A stretch of DNA of 64,000 nt from Pseudaeromonas sp963677375 (GCA_963677375.2 CAXXIF010000016.1:13138-77137), one strand, 5' to 3'; positions 1 to 8,481 are shown, counted from the stretch's first letter. Program-made: numbers and translations. The notes: a model not told the origin generated them from the sequence alone.

Positions 1-406
1 TCAGCTGGTTATAGAGATCCACCAACGCTTGTTGCCTGGGCTTGCCCACCTTGAAGGCGACAATGAGCACGGCACCACCCGGTCGCGAGAAGGAGTAGAG
101 GGTGTCGATGTCGTTCAGCTCGGAGATCACCTGTTCGGCCGGGGTGGTGACCAGTTGTTCCACCTCCTGGGGCGTAGCGCCGGGGAAGGGGATGAAGACA
201 TCGGCAAAGGTCACCTCAATCTGCGGCTCCTCCTCCTTGGGGGTGATGAGCACGGCCGCCAGGCCCAGCAGCAGGCCGACGATGGCAAATAGTGGCGTCA
301 GCGGAGAGTTGAGGAACTGCCGGGCTAGGCGTCCGGCGATCCCCAATTGCTCCGGCTGGGCCGGAATTGGCGTCGGTTCAGGGTGCGCCGTCGGTTCATG
401 GTGCAT
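1..406 (-). CDS. RND efflux transporter permease, N-terminal part (runs off the window)
   Basis: The start of an inner-membrane proton-driven RND pump (AcrB superfamily); only about 135 residues lie in the window. The ATG at 406 overlaps the end of the adaptor gene by 11 nt, so the two are co-translated. After a short Pro/Glu-rich cytoplasmic leader comes the first membrane segment (LFAIVGLLLGLAAVLI), then the EEEPQIEV and FPGATPQEVEQLVTTPAEQ motifs that begin the periplasmic porter domain of this family. The neighbouring adaptor fits a two-gene pump that would use a separate outer-membrane TolC. The substrate cannot be read from this fragment. The family call is secure. Confidence 0.9.
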   Translation of the reverse strand, partial: MHHEPTAHPEPTPIPAQPEQLGIAGRLARQFLNSPLTPLFAIVGLLLGLAAVLITPKEEEPQIEVTFADVFIPFPGATPQEVEQLVTTPAEQVISELNDIDTLYSFSRPGGAVLIVAFKVGKPRQQALVDLYNQL

Positions 407-1457
407 AGTGGCCTCCCTGCTGGTTCAGGATGGCATAGGCATCGGCAGCGATCTGTTCACCCTCTTTCAGGCCAGCCAGCACTTCGACCTGTCCCTCCTG
501 ATGACGCCCCAAGCGTACCTGACGTAACACGAAGCCCTGTTCTTGCTGCAGATAGACGGCGGACAGCTCGCTTTGCCGCAACACGGCGCTTTCGGGAATG
601 CGGATCATGGCTCTTTGGGGTAAGGGCAGCGCCAGCTTGGCCCAGTCCCCGGCATGCCAGCGGGGTTGGCTCTGGGGTGGCAACAGGGCGCGCAGGGTAT
701 AGGTGTGACTGGCCGGATCACTGAACTGGAACAGTTCATGTTGATCCAGCGGCAGGATCTGGCCATCCGGCAGCGTGGCCCGCAAGGGGGTCTCGGGTTG
801 CAGCAGGTTGATAAAACGAGCCGGCAGATCGGCGACCAGACGCATCTTCTCGAAGGCGTAGCCACTGAGCAGTAACTGACCCGGATTGACCGTCTCCCCG
901 AGCGCCACATGGCGGGCCGAGACGATACCGGCATAGGGCGCCAGGATGCGGGTGTAACCCAGATTTTCTTTGGCCTGCACGAGTGCCGCCTTGGCCTGAT
1001 CGACGGCGCTGATGGCGGCATCGCTCTGGGTCTTGGCGGTATCATAGTCTCGCCGCGAGATAGTGCCCTTGGCCACGAGCGCACTCATGCGTGCTAGTTG
1101 GCGGTCCGTGTCCCGCTGTTGGGATTCGGCGGCTTGCAGCGCTGCCTTGGCCTGATCCAGCCCGGCACTCTGGGAGGTGTTGGTGATCTCGATCAGGAGC
1201 TGTCCGGCAGGCACCACATCATTGACGTCGACTGTGATCTGGCTGACTCGGCCCGCCGTCTGGGCGGAAACAGAGCCCTGATCGACGGGCTCGATGCGAG
1301 CATCCATTTCGAACCAGTCGGTTTGGGGTTGGGCCTGGATCGTGATCAGGGTCGGCGCTGGCGGAGTTTCGGCAGCTGACAGCCGGGGAGAGGACAGGGC
1401 GCCCAGAGCGAATAGCGTCAGGGGCAAGAGGCACAGAGCAGGAGTACGACGCAGCAT
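396..1457 (-). CDS. RND efflux periplasmic adaptor subunit (HlyD/MFP family)
   Basis: 353-residue membrane fusion protein joining an RND permease to an outer-membrane channel. A signal peptide (residues about 1-28, cleavage near SAAE) precedes a biotinyl-lipoyl-like half (VSAQTAGRVSQITVDVNDVV), a coiled-coil hairpin at about 95-160, the second lipoyl half (ILAPYAGIVSARHVALGETV) and the beta-barrel/MP domains. The start has a GGGGAA ribosome-binding site. It is the first gene of an operon with the RND permease. A perfect 16-bp palindrome lies 16-31 nt upstream of the start, over the likely promoter, suggesting control by a dimeric repressor that is not encoded here. Confidence 0.92.
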   Translation of the reverse strand: MLRRTPALCLLPLTLFALGALSSPRLSAAETPPAPTLITIQAQPQTDWFEMDARIEPVDQGSVSAQTAGRVSQITVDVNDVVPAGQLLIEITNTSQSAGLDQAKAALQAAESQQRDTDRQLARMSALVAKGTISRRDYDTAKTQSDAAISAVDQAKAALVQAKENLGYTRILAPYAGIVSARHVALGETVNPGQLLLSGYAFEKMRLVADLPARFINLLQPETPLRATLPDGQILPLDQHELFQFSDPASHTYTLRALLPPQSQPRWHAGDWAKLALPLPQRAMIRIPESAVLRQSELSAVYLQQEQGFVLRQVRLGRHQEGQVEVLAGLKEGEQIAADAYAILNQQGGHYAP

Positions 1458-1472
1458 GGTGGTTCCCCATAG

Positions 1473-1513
1473 ATTAGATATATCTAATATAAGCGTTTTA
1501 CGAGATGAAGCAA
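1473..1513 (-). promoter_or_regulatory. Putative promoter and 16-bp palindromic operator of the RND efflux operon
   Basis: ATTAGATATATCTAAT (1473-1488) is a perfect 16-bp palindrome. On the minus strand a TTGCTT (-35, 1508-1513) and TATATT (-10, 1486-1491) with a 16-nt spacer can be read, so the palindrome would cover the -10 and start site. AT-rich palindromes of this size are typical of ArsR/PadR/MarR-type winged-helix repressor operators. The regulator is unknown and the promoter assignment is by eye. Confidence 0.5.
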
Positions 1514-1721
1514 GCCTGTTGAGAGTCTAGGGAGCGCAGCAACAAATGACACTGATTTCCCCCCACTGCAGCCCATGTTTTGTGGGGAAACCCCCAGAGC
1601 TGAATAAAACGGGATCGATCCCTCATTGCAGCCTGCGGTGGTCACCTAGGCTTGGATCACCTGCTTCCTGTTGGCTTCCGGCCGTCTGTTATGTCGAAGG
1701 GCCATTGCATCGAGGTTCCCT

Positions 1722-2324
1722 ATGTCTCTGTCGTTTGCCGATCTGACCTATAACCCCCTCGCGGAGAGCTGGTTTCAAGACTCCCATGGCCGCGCTCGTC
1801 TGATCCGTCCGCTGCGCCCTCGGGATGGCGAGGGGTTCTCGCGCTTCTTGAGTGAACTATCCAGCGATACTCGCCGCTTCTTTGCTCCCCACGGTCTGGA
1901 GTGGCAGGATGGCCAGCAACTGATCGCGGAGCTGGACCCCCATCAGGTGTTACGGCTGGTATTGCTGGACAAGAGTTCGGAGCAGGAGCAAGTGCTGGGC
2001 TATCTCATTTTGCAGATGGGGCTGGCCCCCCATGAGGTGGAGCGATTCTCCCGCTATGGCATCGAGTATGATCCGGTCTTGTGTGTCAGCTTGGCCCCGG
2101 TCGTGGCCGAAGGGTGGCAGTCCCAGGGGCTGGGCGCGCCCCTGCTCAAACAGGGGCTGCATCTATGCCGGGAGCTGGGACGGCAGGCGGTGGTGTTGAT
2201 GGGTGGAGTGCAGGATGCCAACCGCCGCGCCGTCAATTTCTACCTGCATCACGGCTTTCATCGCCTCGACAGCTTCGAGTGGCCCCATGGGATACTCAAT
2301 GATGACATGATCCGCTGGCTGTAA
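1722..2324 (+). CDS. GNAT family N-acetyltransferase
   Basis: 200-residue acyl-CoA N-acyltransferase. The fold is visible from the LIRPLRPRDGEGFSRFLSEL start, through a central beta strand (CVSLAPVVAEGWQSQGLGAPLLKQGLHLCRELG, the acetyl-CoA pyrophosphate loop Q-x-x-G-L-G/A), to the closing NRRAVNFYLHHGF motif. ATG 1722 is preferred over the in-frame codon at 1671 because a CGAGGT site precedes it and the extra residues look non-coding. It converges with aaeA with only 2 nt between stop codons. The acceptor substrate is unknown. Confidence 0.85.
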   Translation: MSLSFADLTYNPLAESWFQDSHGRARLIRPLRPRDGEGFSRFLSELSSDTRRFFAPHGLEWQDGQQLIAELDPHQVLRLVLLDKSSEQEQVLGYLILQMGLAPHEVERFSRYGIEYDPVLCVSLAPVVAEGWQSQGLGAPLLKQGLHLCRELGRQAVVLMGGVQDANRRAVNFYLHHGFHRLDSFEWPHGILNDDMIRWL

Positions 2325-2326
2325 AC

Positions 2327-3217
2327 TTAGGGTTTGGCTCCTGATGCGGGAGCCTGGTTGTCGAGGATCTCCACACTGGCCGTCTGGCCTGCCACTAGCT
2401 GGACATCGGCGGGCAGGGGCTCCAGCTCGATGCGCACCGGTATCCGCTGGGCCAGCCGCACCCACTGGAAGGTGGGGTTGACGTTGGCCAGCAGCCCAGA
2501 GCTGCCTGCTAGTTCCCGGTCCTGAATGCCGCGGGCAATGCTGGCCACTGTGCCATAGAGCGGGGTGTGCATCCCCATCAGTTGCACTTCTACTCTGGCG
2601 CCCGGCTGGATATGGGCCAAACGTGTCTCCTCGAAATAACCGGCCACATAGAAGCCATCGGCATGTACCAGCGCCATGACGGCGGTCCCGGCGTGCAGAT
2701 AGGCTCCTTCATGCAGATCCAGATTGGTGACAAATCCATCGCAGGGGGCACGCACCTCGGTCCGATCCAGATCCAGCTTGGCTTGTGCCAGTCGGACCTG
2801 AGCCTGCTGATAATTGGCGCTGGCTACATCCGCATCGGCAATCGCCTGCTCCTTGGCCGCTTGGGACATGGCGCTTTGCAGCCGATCGGCACGGGAGGCA
2901 TCCCGCTGTTTTTGTGCCATCAGCAGTCGGCTACTCTGCAGATTGGCTTTGGCTACCTCGACGGCGAGCCGGTAACGGACCGGATCGATGCGAAACAGCA
3001 GTTCGCCGCGTTGTACCTGCTGGTTGTCCTTTACCCGCACCTCACTGATGAGGCCGGAAACATCCCCGGCCAATTGGGTCACCTCGCTGCGAACCCGGGC
3101 ATCCCGGGTCCAGGGGGCTTCCATATAGTAGTGCCACAGGTGCATCCCCAAAAACAGGGCGAGCGCCACCATGGCTAGCGTGGCCACAAGGCGTGGGAGA
3201 ACGGCAAGGATCTTCAT
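2327..3217 (-). CDS. aaeA: AaeA-like HlyD family efflux adaptor
   Basis: 296-residue membrane-anchored adaptor, the length expected for AaeA of the p-hydroxybenzoic acid efflux system. One N-terminal membrane segment (about 8-28), then the lipoyl half (VTQLAGDVSGLISEVRVKDNQQV), a coiled coil at about 75-145 and the returning lipoyl half (VRAPCDGFVTNLDLHEGAY). It is last in an aaeX-aaeA-aaeB-type cluster, 15 nt after the DUF1656 gene. In Escherichia coli AaeAB exports aromatic carboxylic acids as a relief valve; that role is inferred here from family and synteny. Confidence 0.88.
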   Translation of the reverse strand: MKILAVLPRLVATLAMVALALFLGMHLWHYYMEAPWTRDARVRSEVTQLAGDVSGLISEVRVKDNQQVQRGELLFRIDPVRYRLAVEVAKANLQSSRLLMAQKQRDASRADRLQSAMSQAAKEQAIADADVASANYQQAQVRLAQAKLDLDRTEVRAPCDGFVTNLDLHEGAYLHAGTAVMALVHADGFYVAGYFEETRLAHIQPGARVEVQLMGMHTPLYGTVASIARGIQDRELAGSSGLLANVNPTFQWVRLAQRIPVRIELEPLPADVQLVAGQTASVEILDNQAPASGAKP

Positions 3218-3232
3218 GGATATCTCTCTTTA

Positions 3233-3433
3233 TCAAAGCACAGGCAGGAACTGACTCAGCAAGGCGGTCAGCACCACAAACAGGGCGGTATTGAACAGGT
3301 GGGCATGCCAGAGCCAGCGATAGGCCCCGATAACTCCCAGTAAACGGGTACAAAGCAGGGTCAGCGGCACCGCCAGCGCGCCACACAACAGCAAGGGCGG
3401 GAAGAAGAGTCCGCCCAGATCAATTTCATGCAT
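3233..3433 (-). CDS. aaeX: DUF1656 small membrane protein (AaeX-like)
   Basis: 66-residue protein beginning MHEIDLGGLFFPPLL, the DUF1656 signature, with two hydrophobic segments (about 8-30 and 44-64). Such proteins accompany AaeA/AaeB efflux systems; their biochemical role is not established. The ATG at 3433 overlaps the end of aaeB by 8 nt, which fixes the start and indicates translational coupling. The longer reading frame upstream of this Met is the shadow of aaeB. Confidence 0.88.
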   Translation of the reverse strand: MHEIDLGGLFFPPLLLCGALAVPLTLLCTRLLGVIGAYRWLWHAHLFNTALFVVLTALLSQFLPVL

Positions 3434-5396
3434 GGCTCGCGACCTCCGGTAACTGTGTCGGTTGAGAAGATGGGGCAAAAAAGTCGGGATAGGTCTCAAA
3501 AGCCTGCAGCACGGCCGCAAAACGCAGTTCTATCTCGCGGCTGGCCGCGCCTGCCGGATGGGTTAGAGACCAGAGCGTCCGGCGCAAGGTGACCAACAGT
3601 GGGGCAAAGGCTGTGGCGCGCGCCTCCGGTTTCAAGGTGAAAAACTCGGCAATCTGTTCACGAGCCTGTTGCAGCGCGGTACGGCCATGGGGCAGCAAAG
3701 TGGCCTGCAGCGGGCCAAGATGCAGCAGGGCCAGCCCCAGTCGCAAGCTGGCACCACAGGCCTTGGTGACCCTCTCACTCTGGCTACCTGCACGCAGGAT
3801 CAGGCCGTGCATCAGCTCCTGATGGCGGCTCTCGAATTCACTGCGGCTACCAGCCTCTCCCCGGGCGGCCGCGATCAATTGCCGCTCCAGGGCCAGCACC
3901 AAGCGCTGGCTGGCCGCCTCACGACCGATACGGCGCAGTATCCCCATCATCAGTAGCGGCAAGCCCATGCCGATCTGCTGGGCTATGCCCATATTGATCA
4001 GGGTAATGGGGGGGGTGGTGCCGCTATTGCTGATGGTCATCAATACCGTAGTACCCAGCACCAGAGGGATGGCAATGGGGGCATAGGCGGGCTTGGCCAT
4101 CATAAAGCCACCCAGCAGATAGGCGGGGGCCAGCGCCAGTACCAGGCCGCTGAAATCGCTAATCAGCGGGAAAATGGCATACAGGTAAAACATGGCGATG
4201 GGCAGAGCCAGCAGGTTGAAGATAAAAAAGCCCTTGGCCGGGATCAGCGGGTTATCGGCGCTGGCAAATAGCGAGCAGACCACGCCGGTGATCATCACGG
4301 CCACGTAGCCGTCACTCCAGCCCGTGAAGTACCAGAAGCTGGCCGCAACCAGCACCGAGCTGGCGGCCACGGCGCCGATGAGCAGCGCCTGGGCCGGATC
4401 TTGATGGTAGGCAAAACGCAGACGTCGGCTTTTATAGCTGGGCGCCTGATCCAGGTAGCGCGTCAGCTCATCGAGCTGCTGGCAACTGCGGCCCAGCAGC
4501 GACAACAGTTCGTTGAGGCTGCCCTGGCTTAAATAGCGATCATCCCGTGAGGCCGGGGCGTCGAGCGGCAGGCTGACGGCGTCTGGCACCGACTCGCGGC
4601 TCAGGTGTGCCAGTTGGCGTTGCAAGGCGTCGGGCAGGGGCGATGGCAGGTGGCAGAGCCGCTCCTCGATCGAGAGCAACAAGGAGAAGTGTTGCTGCAT
4701 CTGGCATTGCAGCTCCAGCAGCAGGGCCTCGTGGCCTCGCAGGCGATGGGAGTCCCGCAACGCCTGCTGACGCAGATCATCGCACTGGCGCAGACACAGC
4801 AGTACACGCTGTCGCAGCTCAATATGGTGCTCCGTCGGTCGGCTGATGATGGCCTGCTGCCAGCTCGCCATGAGTTGCCGGGCGCGGGCGAGGGCCTCCA
4901 GATAGATGCCGTGGCTCTTGCGCGGAAACACCAGCAGATCGATGACCATATAACAGACGATGCCCAGCCCAATCTCCTCGACCCGCGCCAGGACTACGTT
5001 GAAGATGCTTTGTGGGTTGTCTACATAGGGCAGGGAGATAAACAGAGCGGTATAGCCGCTGAGCATGAAGGCATAGCTGTAAGCGCTGCGCTCCAGCAAG
5101 GAGAGCGCCAGACAGCACCCCAGCCAGAGTGCCAGCGCCAGCATGTGCAGTAGGGGGGCGGTATGCAGCGCCAGCAGCAAGATCATGCAGGCGATGGCGC
5201 CGAACAGGGTACCGAGCAGTCGCGAGATCCCCTTGGCCAGAGCCATGCCCGAGAAGGGCTGGGCGATAATATAGACGCACATCATGGCCCAGGTGGGGTT
5301 GTCGAGACCGAGCACCATGGAGATATAAAGCGCCAGCATGGCGGCGGCGAAGGTCTTGATAGAGAACAACGCCTCGAAGTACGGGCTTTTTAGCAA
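3426..5396 (-). CDS. aaeB: AaeB-like aromatic acid efflux permease (FUSC family)
   Basis: 656 residues, essentially the length of E. coli AaeB (655). Two membrane blocks of about five to six segments each (residues about 13-165 and 350-500) are separated by a cytoplasmic helical region, the FUSC/aromatic acid exporter architecture. It is the first gene of the operon with the DUF1656 protein and AaeA, transcribed divergently from a LysR regulator. It should form the inner-membrane pump with AaeA for hydroxylated aromatic carboxylates. The substrate is inferred. Confidence 0.9.
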   Translation of the reverse strand: MLKSPYFEALFSIKTFAAAMLALYISMVLGLDNPTWAMMCVYIIAQPFSGMALAKGISRLLGTLFGAIACMILLLALHTAPLLHMLALALWLGCCLALSLLERSAYSYAFMLSGYTALFISLPYVDNPQSIFNVVLARVEEIGLGIVCYMVIDLLVFPRKSHGIYLEALARARQLMASWQQAIISRPTEHHIELRQRVLLCLRQCDDLRQQALRDSHRLRGHEALLLELQCQMQQHFSLLLSIEERLCHLPSPLPDALQRQLAHLSRESVPDAVSLPLDAPASRDDRYLSQGSLNELLSLLGRSCQQLDELTRYLDQAPSYKSRRLRFAYHQDPAQALLIGAVAASSVLVAASFWYFTGWSDGYVAVMITGVVCSLFASADNPLIPAKGFFIFNLLALPIAMFYLYAIFPLISDFSGLVLALAPAYLLGGFMMAKPAYAPIAIPLVLGTTVLMTISNSGTTPPITLINMGIAQQIGMGLPLLMMGILRRIGREAASQRLVLALERQLIAAARGEAGSRSEFESRHQELMHGLILRAGSQSERVTKACGASLRLGLALLHLGPLQATLLPHGRTALQQAREQIAEFFTLKPEARATAFAPLLVTLRRTLWSLTHPAGAASREIELRFAAVLQAFETYPDFFAPSSQPTQLPEVASHA

Positions 5397-5540
5397 GACA
5401 GTGACTCCGTGAAGAGATAAAGCGCCAGCATGGCTCTAGGGTCGGGAATATGGTTTCCTTGTTGCACTTTTATGATACTCGCTTCAATAATGGCCCATCT
5501 ATGCCGCATTTTTTCATTCAGTATTAAGCGGAGGTTCACA
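5397..5540. promoter_or_regulatory. Divergent promoter region between aaeB and its LysR regulator
   Basis: A 144-bp AT-richer gap separates the diverging starts of aaeB (5396) and the LysR gene (5541). LysR-type regulators normally bind such an interval to control the divergent operon and themselves. A GGAGG ribosome-binding site at 5530-5534 serves the regulator. I could not single out a T-N11-A box with confidence. Confidence 0.55.
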
Positions 5541-6458
5541 ATGGCCCATATCAAACGCCTGTTGGTGTTTGCCCATGTTGTGGAGTCCGGCTCCATGACG
5601 GCGGCGGCGCGCCAACTGGAGATGACCCCCTCGGCGGTGAGTCAGCAGATCCGCCAACTGGAGAGTGAAACCGGTGTGGTGCTGTTGCACCGCTCGACCC
5701 GCAAGCTGACCCTGACGGCGGCGGGGGAAGGTGTCTACGAGAGCTGCCGGGATATGCTGGCGGCGGCCCGTCAGGCCGAACAGCGCCTGCTGGCCCAGCG
5801 CGAGGCACCCTTGGGGGAGCTGCGGATTGCCAGTACCATCCTCTTTGCCCGGGCCCATCTGACCTGGGCGCTGGCACCCATGCTGCAGGAGTTTCCCGAG
5901 CTGGGGCTGCGGCTGATTGCCACCAACGAGCCGGTGGATCTCATCGCCGAGCGTATCGATCTGGCGTTTCGCTTGGGGCCTGCCGAAGATTCCAGTCTGG
6001 TGGCGCGTAATCTGGCGGCACTGCGCTATGTACTCTGCGCCACCCCGGCGTATCTGGAGCGCATGGGCCATCCGGTGGTGCCGGAGGATCTGCATCAGCA
6101 CCAGATGTTGATCCTGACCAGCCGCGCTAATCCGACCTCCTTTCCCTTCACCCACGACAGTGGTGAGCAACGGGTGCTGGAGCTGCAGGGCCGCATCCAG
6201 TGCAACGAGTCCCAGACTCTGGGCCAGCTCAACGAGGCGGGGTTTGGCATCTTGCATCGCTTCGAGCTGGATGTGCAGGAGTCGCTCTCCTCTGGCAAGC
6301 TGGTGCGGGTACTACCGGACTGGCACCTGCCTGAGGTCAATCTCTACGCCGTCACCTCCAGCCGCGAGTCCCAACCCGCCAAGGTGCGCCACGCCATCGA
6401 AGCGGTACGCCGTTATCTGGCCCAACACAAAGGCAATGCGGTGCGGGTATTTGGCTAA
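5541..6458 (+). CDS. aaeR: LysR family transcriptional regulator (AaeR-like)
   Basis: 305-residue LTTR. The N-terminal winged helix-turn-helix is clear (LLVFAHVVESGSMTAAARQLEMTPSAVSQQIRQLE, residues 6-40), followed by the linker helix and a periplasmic-binding-protein-like effector domain. ATG 5541 is chosen because GGAGG lies 6 nt upstream and upstream in-frame Met codons fall in the promoter gap. Divergent placement next to aaeXAB genes makes it the probable aromatic-acid-responsive activator of the pump. The symbol rests on synteny. Confidence 0.85.
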   Translation: MAHIKRLLVFAHVVESGSMTAAARQLEMTPSAVSQQIRQLESETGVVLLHRSTRKLTLTAAGEGVYESCRDMLAAARQAEQRLLAQREAPLGELRIASTILFARAHLTWALAPMLQEFPELGLRLIATNEPVDLIAERIDLAFRLGPAEDSSLVARNLAALRYVLCATPAYLERMGHPVVPEDLHQHQMLILTSRANPTSFPFTHDSGEQRVLELQGRIQCNESQTLGQLNEAGFGILHRFELDVQESLSSGKLVRVLPDWHLPEVNLYAVTSSRESQPAKVRHAIEAVRRYLAQHKGNAVRVFG

Positions 6459-6855
6459 TACCGTTCGAGTGATTGAAACTGATGGGAATAGGTAAGTAAG
6501 TCGTGAGTAATAGGTAAAAGCAGCGGAGGCGTCATAGCGGGGTATTTCCGTGCAGCTTGCTGCTTTCCTCGCTGTCAGCTGACCGAACGCCGACCCGCTG
6601 TAAATACATCCCTGTACGCTCGGCGGCGGCATCCCTGCCGCCCACGGTCGGCTTATCGCCCAACCGCCAGCGCCTGCTGCAATACCATCGTTACATTTAT
6701 CATGTGAATAGATTTAGAATATTGGATAGTTACCGCTGATAGCATGGACTTTCAAATTTTAATCTCCATCAATCATGGTGACAATCAGGCCATTCGTTGG
6801 GTAGGATAGGTGCAGGACTTATGTGTAATAATGGAGTGTTTTTGCCTGATAAGCT
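6459..6855. other. Intergenic segment with a GC-rich, repeat-like block
   Basis: No gene is seen in these 397 nt. Positions about 6525-6680 are markedly GC-rich and contain short inverted elements, for example GGCGGC..GCCGCC around 6621-6643 and CGACC/GGTCG pairs flanking them. This resembles degenerate dispersed intergenic repeats. From about 6700 on the sequence turns AT-rich and leads into the cassette array. Confidence 0.4.
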
Positions 6856-7740
6856 GTTAGCAATATACATACGTTTGGAGGTGCTGTTTGGACTTGAATG
6901 GTAAAAATATTGGAAGCGTCTCAGAATATATTGGTCTAGTTGAGCAAATAAAGAGTCGATGCGAAGCTAGTGGGAATAAGGCTGAATTGCTATTTCGTGG
7001 CCAAAGGAGTGACAAGCATTTATTACCAAAAATCGCCAGGCTGGCCTTGAATGGATCTTTAAAGCAGGTTGAAAAGTTAATGCTGGATGAGTTTCGACGA
7101 GCTTGTTTACCATTGACTGAATTCCAACCTGAAAACAACTGGGATCTATTGGCATTAGCTCAACATCATGGTTTGCCTACGAGGCTTCTTGACTGGAGTT
7201 TTAGTGCATTAATTGCACTTTGGTTTGCCGTGCAAAAAGAACCAGCCAAAGACAAAAACGGTAATCTAGAAAATGGTGTCGTATGGGTTTTATGCGCTGA
7301 TGTTAGCGATTTCAGCAAAACTACGGAAGACGACGATCCGTTAAAAAATGGTGATACTAAAATATTTAGGTCGCGCGTTATATCTAAACGTATATCCGCT
7401 CAAGCCGGAGCCTTTACTGTTCACCGAATTTTACCTGCGGGTAAAATTGTGCGTTTTGAAACCCATAAGCAATTTAAAAACAAGCTAATTAAACTACCAA
7501 TACCTCATGAATCGTTTCCGATTATTCGCAAATCGTTATCCTTGCTTGGTATCAATCATGCGCAAGTTTTTCCTGACATTGATGGACTATGCCTGCACTT
7601 AGAAAGACGTTTCTCGAAATTAAGCGATGAAAAATAATGTTGCTAACAAGGCGTTACACGCAGGTTCGATACAGTTATTGCGATTTTTATAAGAAAAAAT
7701 AGTAAAAATAACACCAATTCACTCGCCGGTTGGCAGGGCG
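6856..7740 (+). mobile_element. Integron-type gene cassette 1 (FRG protein)
   Basis: The left boundary is GTTAGCA at 6856-6862. The sequence just after the FRG gene's stop codon is TGCTAAC (7641-7647), exactly the reverse complement of that boundary, as required of the R'' box of the same cassette's attC. The cassette would run from the first T of the boundary to G7740, where the next core site GTTAGTT begins. One promoterless gene fills it in the plus orientation. No integrase gene is adjacent, so this is a cassette cluster lacking an integrase, or a secondary-site insertion. Confidence 0.65.
6888..7637 (+). CDS. FRG domain-containing protein
   Basis: 249 residues with the FRG motif (ELLFRGQRSDKHLLPKIAR, about 32-50) and the companion block LALAQHHGLPTRLLDWSFSALIALWFAV (about 87-114) that define this family. 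FRG proteins are found on mobile and defence islands; no enzymatic activity is established. TTG 6888 is chosen because GGAGGTG (6877-6883) sits just upstream; no upstream ATG is in frame. The gene is AT-rich compared with its flanks. The stop codon is 3 nt before the attC R'' box, typical of cassette genes. Confidence 0.8.
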   Translation: MDLNGKNIGSVSEYIGLVEQIKSRCEASGNKAELLFRGQRSDKHLLPKIARLALNGSLKQVEKLMLDEFRRACLPLTEFQPENNWDLLALAQHHGLPTRLLDWSFSALIALWFAVQKEPAKDKNGNLENGVVWVLCADVSDFSKTTEDDDPLKNGDTKIFRSRVISKRISAQAGAFTVHRILPAGKIVRFETHKQFKNKLIKLPIPHESFPIIRKSLSLLGINHAQVFPDIDGLCLHLERRFSKLSDEK

Positions 7741-7746
7741 TTAGTT
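7641..7746 (+). repeat. attC-like recombination site of cassette 1
   Basis: A 106-nt segment bounded by TGCTAAC (R'') and the core site GTTAGTT (R', 7740-7746), within the known attC length range of about 57-141 nt. The R'' box pairs perfectly with the cassette's own left end (GTTAGCA at 6856). The end segments CTAACAAGG and GGGCGTTAG have the look of attC arms. I could not define the L boxes, and the interior is AT-rich. Confidence 0.6.
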
Positions 7747-8481
7747 TGAACCAAACAACTCACTTCGAGCCTAAAAATGATAAAATATGAAATTGGATTT
7801 TTTATAGCGTTATGCTTATTGGTAACCGGCTATTACATCGGTGCCACTGATCATGCAAAAATGTTTTCAGATGTAAAATGGACTGATATCGGCACGCTTT
7901 TTGTGACCTTTCTTGGTTTTTCCTTCGGCTTTTTAACTTATTTTGAATGGCTAAATAATAAACGCAACGAAGATGCGTACTTGGCCGCTAAAAAGTACGT
8001 CGCTTCAATAGTGGAAATAGAAGAGCATCTACATGAATTATTGTTTCAGTATGACCATATATGTCCAGCCCCAGGTGTGATGGTTGAGGAAAACGATGTA
8101 TCAGTAAAGCGTGTCGAACACTTAAATAACGTGTTGAACTACTTGTATCAAGCCCGGCGGGGCCTATATCAATCACACCGTGATCTGGAGTTTTGGAATG
8201 TGGTGCTCGTAGATAAATTCTTTGAAGACTATAAAGGCGTGAATAAGTTATTAGATAGTATTAGCGTAGTGTGCTCCGCACTCAATAATCAGTTATTTCA
8301 CTTTATTGAAAACAATAATGAGAATATGAATTCAGTTATTCAGCATAAAAAACGATTTGATGAGTTATACAGTGGAATACACAAAATCACGAAAAAACGT
8401 GTGCAGTGTGGCTTTAAGGAAATTTTTAGGTTTGGTCAGTGATTAAACTAACAAGGGCATTATGTTTATTTACTTCGGTCG
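7741..8481 (+). mobile_element. Integron-type gene cassette 2 (small membrane protein)
   Basis: The left core site GTTAGTT (7740-7746) is exactly complementary to AACTAAC (8446-8452), which lies 3 nt after the stop codon of the single gene inside. The right core site GTTAGGC (8481-8487) matches the GTTRRRY consensus perfectly. This repeats the cassette logic of the preceding unit with a different boundary heptamer, which is unlikely by chance. Confidence 0.62.
7777..8442 (+). CDS. Hypothetical membrane protein (cassette gene)
   Basis: 221 residues of unrecognised family. Two hydrophobic segments (about 5-23 and 38-56) flank a short loop, followed by a charged, helix-rich cytoplasmic region of about 160 residues (NNKRNEDAYLAAKKYVASIVEIEEHLHELL and on). 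Small integral proteins with a soluble helical tail are frequent among integron cassette and phage-defence genes, but no function can be assigned. The ribosome-binding site is weak. Codon use and low GC match the preceding FRG gene and differ from the chromosome. Confidence 0.7.
   Translation: MIKYEIGFFIALCLLVTGYYIGATDHAKMFSDVKWTDIGTLFVTFLGFSFGFLTYFEWLNNKRNEDAYLAAKKYVASIVEIEEHLHELLFQYDHICPAPGVMVEENDVSVKRVEHLNNVLNYLYQARRGLYQSHRDLEFWNVVLVDKFFEDYKGVNKLLDSISVVCSALNNQLFHFIENNNENMNSVIQHKKRFDELYSGIHKITKKRVQCGFKEIFRFGQ

Noticed and set aside
102..1530. Several plus-strand reading frames over the RND pump genes
   Set aside because: They are antisense to a clearly recognised adaptor and permease and have no family features.
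6459..6887. An integron integrase or attI site left of the cassettes
   Set aside because: No intI-like coding sequence is present on either strand and I could not recognise an attI; the array is therefore described as lacking an integrase.
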